Part shown: positions 37,449 through 48,420 of the stretch, one piece after another
Layout: the number at the start of each line of letters is the position of its first letter
How positions within the stretch are numbered: the stretch's first letter is position 1
Origin: Gluconobacter sphaericus NBRC 12467
GTDB lineage: Bacteria; Pseudomonadota; Alphaproteobacteria; Acetobacterales; Acetobacteraceae
Assembly (NCBI RefSeq): GCF_006539125.1
Contig: NZ_BJMK01000001.1
Coordinates: forward strand, 186,001 to 250,000
Length of the DNA stretch: 64,000 nucleotides
Reading direction: 5' to 3'
Position numbers and translations under genes: made by a program
Notes under the pieces: generated by a model
Told to the model about the DNA's origin: nothing
The model's database searches: none
Seen by the model: the letters and a program-made list of their open reading frames with translations, nothing else

Positions 37449-37916
37449 TCAGTAACCGTAACCGCCCTGATAGTTCTGGGCCGGCTGCTGCTGATAACCA
37501 CCTTGCTGTGAGTATCCGCTGTTGGTCGGATACTGGCAGTTTGTGTTAGGTGGGCACTGGTACTGTGGCTGCATGTACTGGCCCCGCTGCTGCGGATAGG
37601 CGCCCTGCTGGCCGTTGTAATACCCCTGCTGCTGGCCATTGGCATAGCCGCTCTGATAGCTGGGGCGGTTGGGCGTGGTGACCGCACCTGCACCGGCGCC
37701 CAGAACGCCGCCAGCCAGTGCGCCGATCGCCGCACCGCGGCCACCGCCAGCGAGAGCGCCGATCGCAGCGCCCGCTCCGCCGCCCAGAAGGCCGCCCCCC
37801 AGTGCGCGTGAGCCAGGATCATAGTTTCCCTGACATCCACCCAGAGCCATGACTGTGGCGAATGCTCCGACCAGCGCTGTACCGCGCAGGGCGGAGTGGG
37901 AAAAAGCGGTCCTCAT
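37449..37916 (-). CDS. Glycine-zipper lipoprotein with Gln/Tyr-rich tail
   Basis: 155 aa. The signal ends in a lipobox (VMALGGC, Cys28). A glycine-zipper stretch of repeated GALAGGGRGAAIGALAGG type (residues about 38-75) resembles outer-membrane proteins of the YMGG/Rickettsia 17-kDa class. The C-terminal half is rich in Gln, Tyr, Pro and Gly (YYNGQQGAYPQQRGQY). It converges on the TauE gene with a 25-nt gap. The zipper shares its core and TTPNRP end with the next gene upstream, so the two are paralogues. Confidence 0.75.
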   Translation of the reverse strand: MRTAFSHSALRGTALVGAFATVMALGGCQGNYDPGSRALGGGLLGGGAGAAIGALAGGGRGAAIGALAGGVLGAGAGAVTTPNRPSYQSGYANGQQQGYYNGQQGAYPQQRGQYMQPQYQCPPNTNCQYPTNSGYSQQGGYQQQPAQNYQGGYGY

Positions 37917-37963
37917 AGTCCGAATCCTTGATCGTCTCTAACGGAATGAGTGATGCTTATAGC

Positions 37964-38218
37964 TCAATATCCGTTGCGCGGGCGATTGGGCGTTGTCGCC
38001 GCACCTACTGCAGCCCCCGTGCCGCCTCCGGCAAGGGCGCCGATGAGGGCGCCGCGTCCGCCGCCAGCAAGCGCCCCGATTGCTGCGCCGCCGCCTGCAC
38101 CAATAAGGGCGCCCGAGCCTGCGCGGGCCCCGCTGTCATAAGGGTTGCCACAGCCGGTGAGGGCAACGCCGCAAAGGGCAAGAGCCGCCAGAAAGCGGGG
38201 TGTTGTGAAAGTCTTCAT
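37964..38218 (-). CDS. Small glycine-zipper lipoprotein
   Basis: 84 aa from the ATG at 38218, which has a GAGGA ribosome site; an in-frame ATG at 38233 is too early for that site. The signal ends with a lipobox (ALTGC). The zipper GALIGAGGGAAIGALAGG and the end ATTPNRPRNGY repeat the core of the neighbouring 155-aa protein without its Gln/Tyr tail, indicating tandem duplication. The same frame stays open far upstream, antisense to mreB, but that part is not a gene. Confidence 0.75.
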   Translation of the reverse strand: MKTFTTPRFLAALALCGVALTGCGNPYDSGARAGSGALIGAGGGAAIGALAGGGRGALIGALAGGGTGAAVGAATTPNRPRNGY

Positions 38219-38241
38219 GACAAATATCCTCATTTGACATT

Positions 38242-38280
38242 CCGGTCCGCGTGCCAGTGACCGGTGCGCGGACCGGTTTT
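38242..38280. other. Strong stem-loop between the glycine-zipper gene and mreB
   Basis: Perfect 10-bp stem CCGGTCCGCG/CGCGGACCGG (38242-38251 with 38267-38276) and 15-nt loop, followed by TTTT on the plus strand. No plus-strand gene ends just before it. On the minus strand it would lie in the leader of the small lipoprotein gene. Confidence 0.6.
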
Positions 38281-38305
38281 GCGGATCTAGACACACAGAA
38301 CGTGA

Positions 38306-39562
<1,257 letters not shown>

Positions 39563-39579
39563 GGACTGTCTGACGCCGG

Positions 39580-40509
39580 ATGCTGTCCATCCATGCCCGG
39601 CAGGTGCTTGCAAAGGCCGTCCTGCCTATCCTGATCCTGCTGGCGGTGGGGCTCGTCCTTCTCGGACTGGTTCGTCGTCCAGCCGTTGATGGAGTGCGTC
39701 TGATGGCGACGGATTTCATGGCGCCAGCCTATCATGGTCTGGTCTGGCCACAGGAGCGGGTTAAGGTCTGGCTGATGGATCTGCGCGGTGCGACGGATCT
39801 GGCGAAGGAAAATGCCCGTCTGCGGGACGAAAACCGTGCCCTGCGCCACTGGTATGATGTTGCCGTGGCACTTGCAGCAGAAAATGGCCGCCTCAAGAAA
39901 AGCCTGCACTGGATCCCGGAGACGGTGCCCCAATATGTGACCGGTCGGGTAACGCGCGATGATGGCGGACCGTATTCCCGCGCGGTCCTGCTGGATGTCG
40001 GAAGCGGTCATGACGTGCGGATCGGGGATGTCGCGCTGGATGCCGCCGGGCTGCTGGGGCGCGTCACGGAAGTCGGACCTCATACGGTCCGCGTCCTGAT
40101 GATCAATGACGATGCGAGCCGCATTCCCGTGACGCTCGGGAGTTCGCATCGCGATGCGATCATGGCTGGTGATGACACGGCGTCCCCACGCCTGATCTTC
40201 TATCCGCAGGATCATCATCCCGTTGAAGGTGAGCGTGTCGAGACCCGTGGCCAGAGTACGATGCCGGCTGGACTGCCGGTGGGCACGGTCCATTACAGCG
40301 CGCCTAACCGGCCGGTGGTGGTGCCGGATGCGGATCTGGACCGGCTGGATATCGTTCGCGTGTTCGATTACGGCGATGACGACTCGCAGGCTCCGGATGC
40401 TCCTGGTCGTGTGCGCGTGAAGAAGCTGCCGCAAAATCCGCTGACCGGTCCTCTGCCGTTCTCATGGCTGCCCAACCTGCCTGACATGCCGGGTAGGGGA
40501 GGCCAGTAA
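39580..40509 (+). CDS. mreC: Rod-shape protein MreC
   Basis: 309 aa. One N-terminal membrane segment (about residues 13-30) is followed by a coiled coil (DLAKENARLRDENRALRHWYD, about 70-105) and the beta-rich periplasmic domain with GHDVRIGDVALDAAGLLGRVTEVG, the MreC signature. It links MreB to the penicillin-binding protein in the elongasome. It follows mreB by 17 nt and mreD begins 4 nt after it. The C-terminus is Pro-rich. Confidence 0.95.
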   Translation: MLSIHARQVLAKAVLPILILLAVGLVLLGLVRRPAVDGVRLMATDFMAPAYHGLVWPQERVKVWLMDLRGATDLAKENARLRDENRALRHWYDVAVALAAENGRLKKSLHWIPETVPQYVTGRVTRDDGGPYSRAVLLDVGSGHDVRIGDVALDAAGLLGRVTEVGPHTVRVLMINDDASRIPVTLGSSHRDAIMAGDDTASPRLIFYPQDHHPVEGERVETRGQSTMPAGLPVGTVHYSAPNRPVVVPDADLDRLDIVRVFDYGDDDSQAPDAPGRVRVKKLPQNPLTGPLPFSWLPNLPDMPGRGGQ

Positions 40510-40513
40510 CGCC

Positions 40514-41080
40514 ATGGTTGCCGAGAACTCCACGCCGCATCTGCATTCTGCCGTCGAGCCGAAACAGACCTTCCGCCGTGCGCTCGATATGGCTGCGCGG
40601 GCGGCCATGCCGTCCCTGTTCATCATATTTTCTGCGATCCTGCTTTCGGCGCCGTTCGGCATTCCCGGACAGGCGCAGCTTCAGTTTGGAATTGCGATGT
40701 GCACGGTCTGGTTCTGGGCGTATAGTCGTCCGCGCTCCATGCCGGCTCTTGCTGTTTTCCTGTGTGGGCTGGTTGTGGAGATCTTCAGCTTCGGGCCACC
40801 GGGAACCGTGCTGCTGTCCCTGCTGGTGATTTATGGTGTGGCCCATCACTGGCGCTATGGTCTGTCGCGTCTGGGCTTCATCGTGGGATGGCTGATTTTT
40901 AGTATTTTTGCTGTTCTAGCCTCCTTCTTCCAGTGGGCGCTCGTGTGTCTGCATGCGGTGGCACTCCTTTCTCCTGCGCCTGGCCTCTTTCAGGCCGCGC
41001 TGACAATCGGTATCTATCCCAGCCTGACAGCGCTGTTTGTCTGGGGACGCCGCACATTTGCCAATCCCGATCAGGCCTGA
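40514..41080 (+). CDS. mreD: Rod-shape protein MreD
   Basis: 188 aa, with about five membrane segments after a polar N-terminal 30 residues. YSRPRSMPALAVFLCGLVVEIFSFGPPGTVLLSLL fits MreD, a small membrane member of the elongasome. The sequence of MreD is poorly conserved; position between mreC and mrdA gives most of the confidence. Confidence 0.9.
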   Translation: MVAENSTPHLHSAVEPKQTFRRALDMAARAAMPSLFIIFSAILLSAPFGIPGQAQLQFGIAMCTVWFWAYSRPRSMPALAVFLCGLVVEIFSFGPPGTVLLSLLVIYGVAHHWRYGLSRLGFIVGWLIFSIFAVLASFFQWALVCLHAVALLSPAPGLFQAALTIGIYPSLTALFVWGRRTFANPDQA

Positions 41081-41143
41081 CAGCGTCTTCTGCGTGTCGC
41101 GTGGAAGTTTGCTTTCTTTTCCGGATTCTGAATTTCTGCCCTG

Positions 41144-43144
41144 ATGTTTTCCAGAAACACCCCCTTCCGGTCACGGATACGCCAGAAGCATCAGGCCGAG
41201 CCTGTGCGTTCGGGGCGTGGCGTCTTTGCGCGCCGGGCACTACTTGTAATGGCAGTCCAGGCGGGGGTGCTCGGCGTGTTAGGGCGAAGGCTCTATAATC
41301 TTCAGGTCGTAGACGGAGAGCATCTGCGCCAACTTGCCGAACGGAACCGGACCAGCAAACGCTTACTTGCTCCCGCGCGTGGCACGATCCATGACCGGTT
41401 CGGCATAGCGCTGGCGGACAACAAGGTCAGTTGGCGCGCGCTTTTGATGCCTGAAGAGACGACCGATATTCCGGCAGTCATCGAGCGCTTTTCTCAGATC
41501 GTTCCGCTGGACGAGCATGATCGCGCCCGTATCGAACGCGATCTGCGGCATGTCCATAAATATGTTCCCGTGACATTACATGAGTTCCTGTCCTGGGACG
41601 ACATGGCGCGTATTGAACTCAATGCGCCGTCACTGCCGGGTGTGTTGGTCGATGTGGGATCGACGCGGCTTTATCCGTTCAAGGACCTGACGGCCCATAT
41701 CGTAGGCTATGTCGCACCTCCTAACGAAGAGGACGTAGCCAAGGACACTACGCTTTCCCTGCCGGGCATGCGCGTCGGGCGCGCCGGAATTGAGCAGACG
41801 CAGGAAGCCTCCCTGCGGGGCAAGCCGGGCTCCGTGGAAATGGAAGTCAATGCGGTCGGGCGTGTCATCGGCGAGATCGACCGCGTGGAAGGTCAGCAGG
41901 GAGAGGATGTCCGCCTGACGCTGGATTCCGTGCTCCAACAGCAGGTGCTCAGCCATCTAGAAGACCGTGTCGCCAGCGCGGTAGTCATGGATTGTCGTAA
42001 TGGCGAGGTGATGGCGATGGTCAGCACACCGTCCTTCGATCCATCGCTGTTTGATTCCGGTGTCAGCCACGCGCAGTGGAATGAATGGGCGAATGATCCG
42101 CGTACGCCACTGGTGGACAAGGCTGTGTCCGGTCTCTACCCACCCGGCTCCACGTTCAAGCCCGCAGTGGCGCTTGCGGCCCTGAAAGCCGGTTCCGTTA
42201 CGGCTCAGGACCGTTTCAACTGTCCGGGATATTATGATCTCGGCGGCGTACGCTTCCATTGCTGGAACCGCTGGGGGCATGGCCTCATCAATATGCGCGA
42301 AGGCCTGAAATATTCTTGCGACGTCTATTTCTATGAAGTGGCGCGCCGTTGCGGCATGGACCCGATTCAGGCGGTCGGTAACGCTATGGGGCTGGGCGTG
42401 AAGCTGGGGATCGAGCTTCCGCATGTGCATTCCGGCGTCATTCCCACGCCGGAATGGCGGCAGAAGCATGGCTTCCACTGGAACGGTGGTGATACGGTCA
42501 ATGCAGGCATTGGTCAGGGTTTCGTGCAGGTGACACCGCTTGCACTGGCGACTTATGTGTCGCGGATTGCATCGGGGCGGGATGTCCAGCCCCATCTTTT
42601 GCGGGCGGCCAGAGATCAGCTTTCGGCGATGGCCTCTGTAGACGACGTAGGCAAGGTTGATCTGTCGCCAGAATATCTGGACGTCGTGCGCGGCGGTATG
42701 TTTGCCGTCGTTAATGAGCCGCATGGGTCGGCCCCCAAGGCGCGGCTTGATCTTCCGGGCATCCAGATGGCGGGCAAGACTGGCTCGGCGCAGGTGCGGC
42801 ATGTGTCACGTGCGCTGCGTGAGTCCGGGCATTTCAATTCCATGAATCTGCCCTGGGAATACCGCCCACACGCGCTGTTCATCTGTTTTGCGCCGTACGA
42901 CAATCCGAAATATGCGGTTTCGGTCGTCGTGGAGCACGGAAACGCGGGTGCGGATGAGGCGGCCCCGTTAGCCAAACTCATCATGACCGACACCTTGCTA
43001 CGCGATCCGGCCAGTGATGTTCGTCCTCCTGCGCCGAGCGTTGTGCCGCCCCCTTCACCAGTCGCAGAGGGAACGATGCCTTCGCAGACGGCTCCTGCTC
43101 AAGCCGCACCTCCGGAACAGACGGGCCCGGGAGTAGCACAATGA
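41144..43144 (+). CDS. mrdA: Penicillin-binding protein 2 (elongation transpeptidase)
   Basis: 666 aa. A short cytoplasmic part and one membrane segment (near residue 30) precede the pedestal domain (LAERNRTSKRLLAPARGTIHDRFG) and the transpeptidase domain. The active Ser336 and Lys339 are in PPGSTFKP, SxN corresponds to KYSCDVYF, and the third motif is GKTGSAQV (Lys545). It crosslinks peptidoglycan during lateral growth with RodA as glycosyltransferase. The C-terminal 60 residues are a Pro/Ala-rich tail. The stop overlaps rodA by 4 nt. Confidence 0.96.
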   Translation: MFSRNTPFRSRIRQKHQAEPVRSGRGVFARRALLVMAVQAGVLGVLGRRLYNLQVVDGEHLRQLAERNRTSKRLLAPARGTIHDRFGIALADNKVSWRALLMPEETTDIPAVIERFSQIVPLDEHDRARIERDLRHVHKYVPVTLHEFLSWDDMARIELNAPSLPGVLVDVGSTRLYPFKDLTAHIVGYVAPPNEEDVAKDTTLSLPGMRVGRAGIEQTQEASLRGKPGSVEMEVNAVGRVIGEIDRVEGQQGEDVRLTLDSVLQQQVLSHLEDRVASAVVMDCRNGEVMAMVSTPSFDPSLFDSGVSHAQWNEWANDPRTPLVDKAVSGLYPPGSTFKPAVALAALKAGSVTAQDRFNCPGYYDLGGVRFHCWNRWGHGLINMREGLKYSCDVYFYEVARRCGMDPIQAVGNAMGLGVKLGIELPHVHSGVIPTPEWRQKHGFHWNGGDTVNAGIGQGFVQVTPLALATYVSRIASGRDVQPHLLRAARDQLSAMASVDDVGKVDLSPEYLDVVRGGMFAVVNEPHGSAPKARLDLPGIQMAGKTGSAQVRHVSRALRESGHFNSMNLPWEYRPHALFICFAPYDNPKYAVSVVVEHGNAGADEAAPLAKLIMTDTLLRDPASDVRPPAPSVVPPPSPVAEGTMPSQTAPAQAAPPEQTGPGVAQ

Positions 43145-44331
43145 GACGGAACGGCATGAACACGTTCGGTTTTCTCAAATCCGACCGGCGCCTTCTGCGG
43201 GCCGAACCTGATTTTCGCCCGATGGCGCGTTTGCTTCAGGTCAACTGGTTGTATGTCCTGCTGGTCTGTGTACTGGCAGGCGTGGGTTACATTGCGTTGT
43301 ATTCGGCAGGGGGCGGGTCAGCCAAGCCGTTTGCAGGACCGCAAATGGTGCGGTTCGGCTTCGGGCTGGTGATGATGATTGCCGTCTCGCTCGTCAGTCC
43401 GCGCATCCTGCGCATGGCATCCATGCCGATCTACCTGCTTTCCGTCACGCTGCTCGCGCTTGTGCTGCGCATGGGGCATGTGGGGAAGGGGGCGGAACGC
43501 TGGATCAATCTGGCGGGTATGCAGTTCCAGCCGTCCGAATTCGCCAAAATCGGCCTCGTGCTGATGCTGGCAACATGGTTTCACCGCATTGGCAACGAGC
43601 GGATGGGTAATCCGCTGCGCCTGGTCCTGCCCGCACTTCTGACGTTGTTGCCGGTCCTGCTGGTGCTGAAGGAGCCCAATCTCGGGACTGCGACAATCAT
43701 CGGTCTCATCGGGGCAACGCTGTTCTTCGCGGCAGGAATGCGATTGTGGCAGATCGTGCTGCTCGCCGCGCCGCTGCCTTTCATGGGCAAGCTGATTTAC
43801 AGCCATCTGCACGACTACCAGAAGGCCCGGATCGACACGTTCCTGCACCCTGAACATGATCCTCTGGGCGCAGGCTACAACATCATCCAGTCCAAAATCG
43901 CCCTTGGTTCAGGAGGCATGTGGGGTGAGGGATATTTGCATGGTAGTCAGGGACAACTGAACTTCCTGCCGGAAAAACAGACGGACTTCATCTTCACCAT
44001 GATCGGTGAGGAATGGGGTTTTGTCGGCGGGATTGCTGTCATTACCCTTCTTGGAACGCTCGTCATGGGCGGAATGCTCATTGCCATTCGCAGTCGCAAC
44101 CAGTTCGGGCGGCTTCTGGGTCTGGGCATTGCCATGGATTTCTTCCTGTACTGCGCCGTGAACCTGTCGATGGTCATGGGCGTCATCCCGGTGGGCGGCG
44201 TGCCGTTGCCGCTCATTTCCTACGGTGGTTCAGCCATGCTGACGATGATGTTTGGCTTTGGTCTGCTTATGTCCGCCTGGGTGCATCGCAACGAGCGTGA
44301 TCCCGGCACGGAAGATGATGACGACGACTAG
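43141..44331 (+). CDS. rodA: Peptidoglycan glycosyltransferase RodA (SEDS family)
   Basis: 396 aa, about ten membrane segments. GMQFQPSEFAKIGLVLMLA, KEPNLGTATI, LDHPEHDPLG-type loop (HPEHDPLGAGYNIIQSKIALGSGG) and the C-terminal VMGVIPVGGVPLPLISYGGSAM are SEDS signatures; the conserved Asp lies in the large periplasmic loop. RodA polymerises glycan strands with PBP2. The ATG at 43141 overlaps mrdA; a second Met at codon 6 is possible. Its stop shares CTAG with the converging gene on the other strand. Confidence 0.95.
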   Translation: MRRNGMNTFGFLKSDRRLLRAEPDFRPMARLLQVNWLYVLLVCVLAGVGYIALYSAGGGSAKPFAGPQMVRFGFGLVMMIAVSLVSPRILRMASMPIYLLSVTLLALVLRMGHVGKGAERWINLAGMQFQPSEFAKIGLVLMLATWFHRIGNERMGNPLRLVLPALLTLLPVLLVLKEPNLGTATIIGLIGATLFFAAGMRLWQIVLLAAPLPFMGKLIYSHLHDYQKARIDTFLHPEHDPLGAGYNIIQSKIALGSGGMWGEGYLHGSQGQLNFLPEKQTDFIFTMIGEEWGFVGGIAVITLLGTLVMGGMLIAIRSRNQFGRLLGLGIAMDFFLYCAVNLSMVMGVIPVGGVPLPLISYGGSAMLTMMFGFGLLMSAWVHRNERDPGTEDDDDD

Positions 44332-46361
44332 TCCTGAAGCAGGTCTGCCAGATCGTTCTGTAAAGTGAAGGCCTGGGCAGGGGCCGCAGGCTCCAGAAGG
44401 AGCACGCCGCACGTCATCAGAAAATTCGCAATCCGGTCCAGTGTCTCCGGATCGCGCGTTGGATCATCCGCGCTGCCCTGTGGCACCCAGATCAGCGTCT
44501 CGTAACGTGCCCGCGTCAGAAGAACGCGATAGGTGTTCAGCCGCCACAGCGTCGCCTCTGCTGTGCTGACATTGATCCATTTCGTGCCCGAAAAGCGGCG
44601 AGGCTGCCAGCGATTGCCAGAAGGCACGCGGATCAGATCGCCGTCCCAGCACAGCCCCACAAAATCCAGTTCCAGTCCCTGAATGGCAAACTCCGTAGCA
44701 CACGTTTCGAGCGCGTCGGAGGCCCGGATATCTCGATCCGGAAGCCAGCGGTTCAGAAACCACTGGGAGACGGCCTTTTCGTCCATATGCGGGACTTCAC
44801 AGCCAAGCCCTTCGGCTCGCAGCCGCTTGGCCTTTGAACTCGCAACCAGCCCGCAGCGATAGGCCAGTCGTGAACGGTGACGCAGCCCAGCCCGCAGATC
44901 GTCCAGACTGCGCGTGAGACGAAACGGCAGATCCGTTTGTGCGGCTAGGTAGCGGGCCGCCTCGACGTCTCCGTTCAGGACGGCGTTGACCCAACGTGGT
45001 GCGGTTTCTTCACGCAGAGAGCGGATAGCCACACCGAGATGCAAAAAGCGCTGCCGCCCGGCTTCAAGTGTTGCGGGTAGATGCGTCAGATCCCCGGTTC
45101 CGATTACGTCCGGAGCCGCTTCAACGCGCCAGGCTGGGCGGCTCAAAAGGGCTTCGCCCCAGCAGGCCAGACCTCCTTCACCGTCATTGATTTCCTGCCC
45201 ATGCCCGATCAGGCACAGAATGGCCGCGAAACCGTCATGCCGACCCATGATGTCCAACAGATGCGCAGGCTCGGAGTCTGTCAGCTTCACATGTCGCGAT
45301 GCACTCTTGCGCACAGCTTGAGCCTGCGTCCAGCAGCGCTGGGCCTCGTCGATGACCATGATCTGTTCAGGCGGACATTCTTTTGGGCACCCGACATAGT
45401 GATCACGGAATTTCGTCAGGGACTGAATGGTAGATTCCATCCGCTGCTCGACGAGCGGGCGCTTTTGTCCACGACTGACGGTATCGCGCGTGAGGGCTTC
45501 CCGTAGAACCGAAACAAGGGTCGGATTTCCCGTCAGGAACGTGGCGTCCGTTGCGTCGCCGTCATCCGTAAAAGCTACTTTCAGGCCACATAAGGTTTTG
45601 CCCGCGCCCGGAATGCCCGAGACGAACACAATCACTTTGCGTCCTTCCGTTCGAGCTTTTTGCAGAATGTTGGCGATGCAGGCAGAGGTCTGTGTCAGGT
45701 TCGTTGCATCGGCACGGGCGGTGTGGATGTCGGCAACGCTATGTGTGGCGTAAATCTGCCGTGCCGCTTCTACGATGCTTGGGACCGGATCGTAGGGAGC
45801 ATGCTCCCATTGTGCGGGGACCAGCGGATGATCGGTATGAGCCGTCTGTGCCGCCAGCGTGGTCAGGAGCGTTTTCAGTCCCGCTGCATTGACGCACTGA
45901 ACCTCTGTGACGCCCAAGGGGAGCAGAAGCGGCGTTGTTTGGGCTCGGGACGGCGCATCCGTGGCGACCAGAACGGGAACGAGCGGGTGTTTCCGACTTG
46001 CGGCATGAAAATCCAGCAGGTCGAGCGCATAGCCTTCCGTCTGGGAGAGAGCGGCCGCGTCGAAGCTGGACGAGCCAATTTTGAATTCCAGTACATAAAT
46101 CGCGCCGGGCGAGACCAGAACCGTGTCGATCCGGCCGCCAAGCCGCGGGATCGGAAACTCGAACAGAACCTGCCAGTCCTGTGCGTTGGGAAGTGTGGAG
46201 AGAATTTCATGCAGAAGATCGATCTGCGCTTCCCAGGCGCGAGCCTGCTGCGGCTCGCCCTGAAAACGGTTCTGCACCACCTGATGGGACAGGGCGGCGC
46301 AGAGCTGGTCCGGAGGCGTGTGAAGGAACGTGGTGACGGATCCGGACCACCACGCTCCCAT
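44328..46361 (-). CDS. PD-(D/E)XK-like nuclease fused to a DUF2075-type helicase
   Basis: 677 aa. The N-terminal part shows a restriction-like pattern, GGRIDTVLV (Asp79) and YVLEFKIG (Glu92, Lys94), as in PD-(D/E)XK nucleases. From about residue 240 a superfamily-1-like ATPase follows: Walker A GIPGAGKT (249-256), Walker B IMVIDEAQR (334-342), and late motifs FAIQGLELDFVGLCW and LLTRARYETLIWVP like the terminal helicase motifs. This architecture is of the DUF2075 (Schlafen-related) kind and occurs in bacterial defence contexts. The gene follows glyS by 4 nt, so it shares the glyQS transcript. The biological role is inferred and unproven. Confidence 0.75.
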   Translation of the reverse strand: MGAWWSGSVTTFLHTPPDQLCAALSHQVVQNRFQGEPQQARAWEAQIDLLHEILSTLPNAQDWQVLFEFPIPRLGGRIDTVLVSPGAIYVLEFKIGSSSFDAAALSQTEGYALDLLDFHAASRKHPLVPVLVATDAPSRAQTTPLLLPLGVTEVQCVNAAGLKTLLTTLAAQTAHTDHPLVPAQWEHAPYDPVPSIVEAARQIYATHSVADIHTARADATNLTQTSACIANILQKARTEGRKVIVFVSGIPGAGKTLCGLKVAFTDDGDATDATFLTGNPTLVSVLREALTRDTVSRGQKRPLVEQRMESTIQSLTKFRDHYVGCPKECPPEQIMVIDEAQRCWTQAQAVRKSASRHVKLTDSEPAHLLDIMGRHDGFAAILCLIGHGQEINDGEGGLACWGEALLSRPAWRVEAAPDVIGTGDLTHLPATLEAGRQRFLHLGVAIRSLREETAPRWVNAVLNGDVEAARYLAAQTDLPFRLTRSLDDLRAGLRHRSRLAYRCGLVASSKAKRLRAEGLGCEVPHMDEKAVSQWFLNRWLPDRDIRASDALETCATEFAIQGLELDFVGLCWDGDLIRVPSGNRWQPRRFSGTKWINVSTAEATLWRLNTYRVLLTRARYETLIWVPQGSADDPTRDPETLDRIANFLMTCGVLLLEPAAPAQAFTLQNDLADLLQD

Positions 46362-46365
46362 GGCC

Positions 46366-48420
46366 TCAGCCCTCGATCTGGCCGAAATCGGCGATCAGGG
46401 CCGTTGTCTCGCGGAAGAGGGACAGCAGTTTGAGGCGGTTGGCGCGTACTTTCGGTTCCGGCGCATTGACCGTCACGGCCTCGAAGAAGCGATCCAGCGT
46501 AGGGCGCAGGGCTGCAATGGCCTGCATCGCATCGGTGAAGCGCTCTTCTTTGAGAGCTGTTTCAATCGTGGGAACAGCCTGATCCAGACCGGCAGCCAGC
46601 GCGCGCTCTTCGTCCTGCGTATAGAGGAGCGGATCGGGAGCGCCCGTATGCGGGCCGTCCTTCTTGTCCTCAATGCGCAGAATGTTGGCGGCGCGCTTGG
46701 CGGCAGCAAGCAGGTTGCGGCCGTCTTCCGTCTGGATCATCTCCGACAGCGCCGAGGTCCGGGCCAGAAGCCGGACCAGATCGCCGTCCAGCCCGCGCGT
46801 CAGAATGGCCGCAAGAACGTCATGCCGCTCGCCCTCGCTGCGAAGCTGCACGCGCAGGCGCTCGGCCATGAAGTCTGGCAGCTTGGCCAGTTCGCCGCCT
46901 GTCCGGCCATTTGCGGCCTGCGCGAACAGCGCTGTCAGGTCCAGACGCAGCCCGTTGTCACGGATTGTGCGGATGATGCCCAGGGCCGCACGACGCAGCG
47001 CATACGGATCGCCCGAACCACTCGGCAGTTCACCGATGGCGAAGAACCCGGCCAGCAGGTCCAGCCGGTCCGCGAGTGTCACAGCGACCGAAACCGGCGC
47101 CTTTGCAGTCTCATCGGACTGACCGCGCGGCAGGTAATGCTCGGCCACGGCGCGGGAGACCGCTTCGTTTTCGCCAGCATGCGCCGCGTAATAGCCGCCC
47201 ATGACGCCCTGAAGTTCCGGGAACTCGCCGACCATGCCGGTCGTCAGATCCGCCTTGGCCAGCAGACCCGCGCGCTCGGCCTGTGCGATCTGCGCGCCAT
47301 CAAGCCCCATGGCCTGCGCCACGGTGCCCGCAAGCTTCGAGATCCGCTCGGCGCGCTCGGCCTGCGTACCCAGCTTGGCATGGAACGTCACCGCCGCCAG
47401 CGCCGGAACGCGGTCAGCCAGTTTGGTCTTGCGGTCCAGATCCCAGAAGTGCCGGGCATCGGCAAAACGGGCGCGGAGCACGCGCTCATTGCCCGCCGTG
47501 GTCAGCTTGCCGCCGTCTTTGAACGGCAGGTTGCCGATGAAGGCGAAATAGGGTGCAGCCGAGCCGTCCGGGTTCCTGAGTGCGAAATAGCGCTGGTTGA
47601 TCCGCATGGAGACCTGCATCACTTCGGCAGGCAGATCCATGAAGGCAGCGTCGATCTGGCCCAGAAGCGGGACCGGATATTCGACCAGACCACAGACTTC
47701 ATCGACCAGCCCGTCATCCTGCACGACCGTAATGTCATGCTGCTCTGCCAGACGCGCCACGCCGGTGCGGACCATGTCGCGGCGGCTGTCCATGTCCACG
47801 ATGACCGAGCGGGTTTCAAGCTCGTCCTGCCACTGCTGGCCCGACAGCACTTCGAATGCGCCCGGAGCAAGGAAGCGATGGCCTTCAGAGAGGTTGGATG
47901 CCTTCAGCCCATGCGCATCATCCCCGTCGCGGGCGAGAGCGAACGGCACGACATGCCCGTCCAGCAGGCAGGTGATCCGGCGCAGAGGGCGGACCCAGGT
48001 AAAGTTCGATCCCGCACCCCAGCGCATGGATTTCGGCCATGGGAACTTCCACAGCAGATCCGGCACGGCCTCGGACACGCGGCTTTCCGCGCTCACCGGA
48101 TCGAGCGACTTGTTCAGAACCCAGAAGCCATTCTCCAGCGTCAGATCCGCCGGTGTGACGCCATGCTTGCGCGTGAAGCCTTCCAGAGCCTTTTCCGGCG
48201 CACCCTCGCGCGGGCCGCGTTCGGACACGCTGCGGGCCGGGATTTCAGCATCGATGTTCAGCACCGCCGCGATGCGTCGGGCCCCGAAGAACGTCCGCAG
48301 ATCGCGCGGATTCAGGCCATCAAGCGCCTTGGTCAGCAACGAACCCAAATCGTCCGCCGCACGGGCCTGCATGCCGGAGGGGATTTCCTCGCTGAACAGT
48401 TCGAGAAAGAGTTCAGCCAT
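46366..48420 (-). CDS. glyS: Glycine-tRNA ligase beta subunit
   Basis: 684 aa from the ATG at 48420 ([16 protein letters not shown]); the longer frame lacks family sequence. The beta subunit of the alpha2-beta2 GlyRS binds and charges tRNA-Gly together with Gly[32 protein letters not shown]-like [22 protein letters not shown] and the C-terminal HD/anticodon domain with [21 protein letters not shown] and ADKLD-like [11 protein letters not shown] are present. It overlaps glyQ by 8 nt and is 4 nt from the nuclease-helicase gene. Confidence 0.96.
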   Translation of the reverse strand: MAELFLELFSEEIPSGMQARAADDLGSLLTKALDGLNPRDLRTFFGARRIAAVLNIDAEIPARSVSERGPREGAPEKALEGFTRKHGVTPADLTLENGFWVLNKSLDPVSAESRVSEAVPDLLWKFPWPKSMRWGAGSNFTWVRPLRRITCLLDGHVVPFALARDGDDAHGLKASNLSEGHRFLAPGAFEVLSGQQWQDELETRSVIVDMDSRRDMVRTGVARLAEQHDITVVQDDGLVDEVCGLVEYPVPLLGQIDAAFMDLPAEVMQVSMRINQRYFALRNPDGSAAPYFAFIGNLPFKDGGKLTTAGNERVLRARFADARHFWDLDRKTKLADRVPALAAVTFHAKLGTQAERAERISKLAGTVAQAMGLDGAQIAQAERAGLLAKADLTTGMVGEFPELQGVMGGYYAAHAGENEAVSRAVAEHYLPRGQSDETAKAPVSVAVTLADRLDLLAGFFAIGELPSGSGDPYALRRAALGIIRTIRDNGLRLDLTALFAQAANGRTGGELAKLPDFMAERLRVQLRSEGERHDVLAAILTRGLDGDLVRLLARTSALSEMIQTEDGRNLLAAAKRAANILRIEDKKDGPHTGAPDPLLYTQDEERALAAGLDQAVPTIETALKEERFTDAMQAIAALRPTLDRFFEAVTVNAPEPKVRANRLKLLSLFRETTALIADFGQIEG

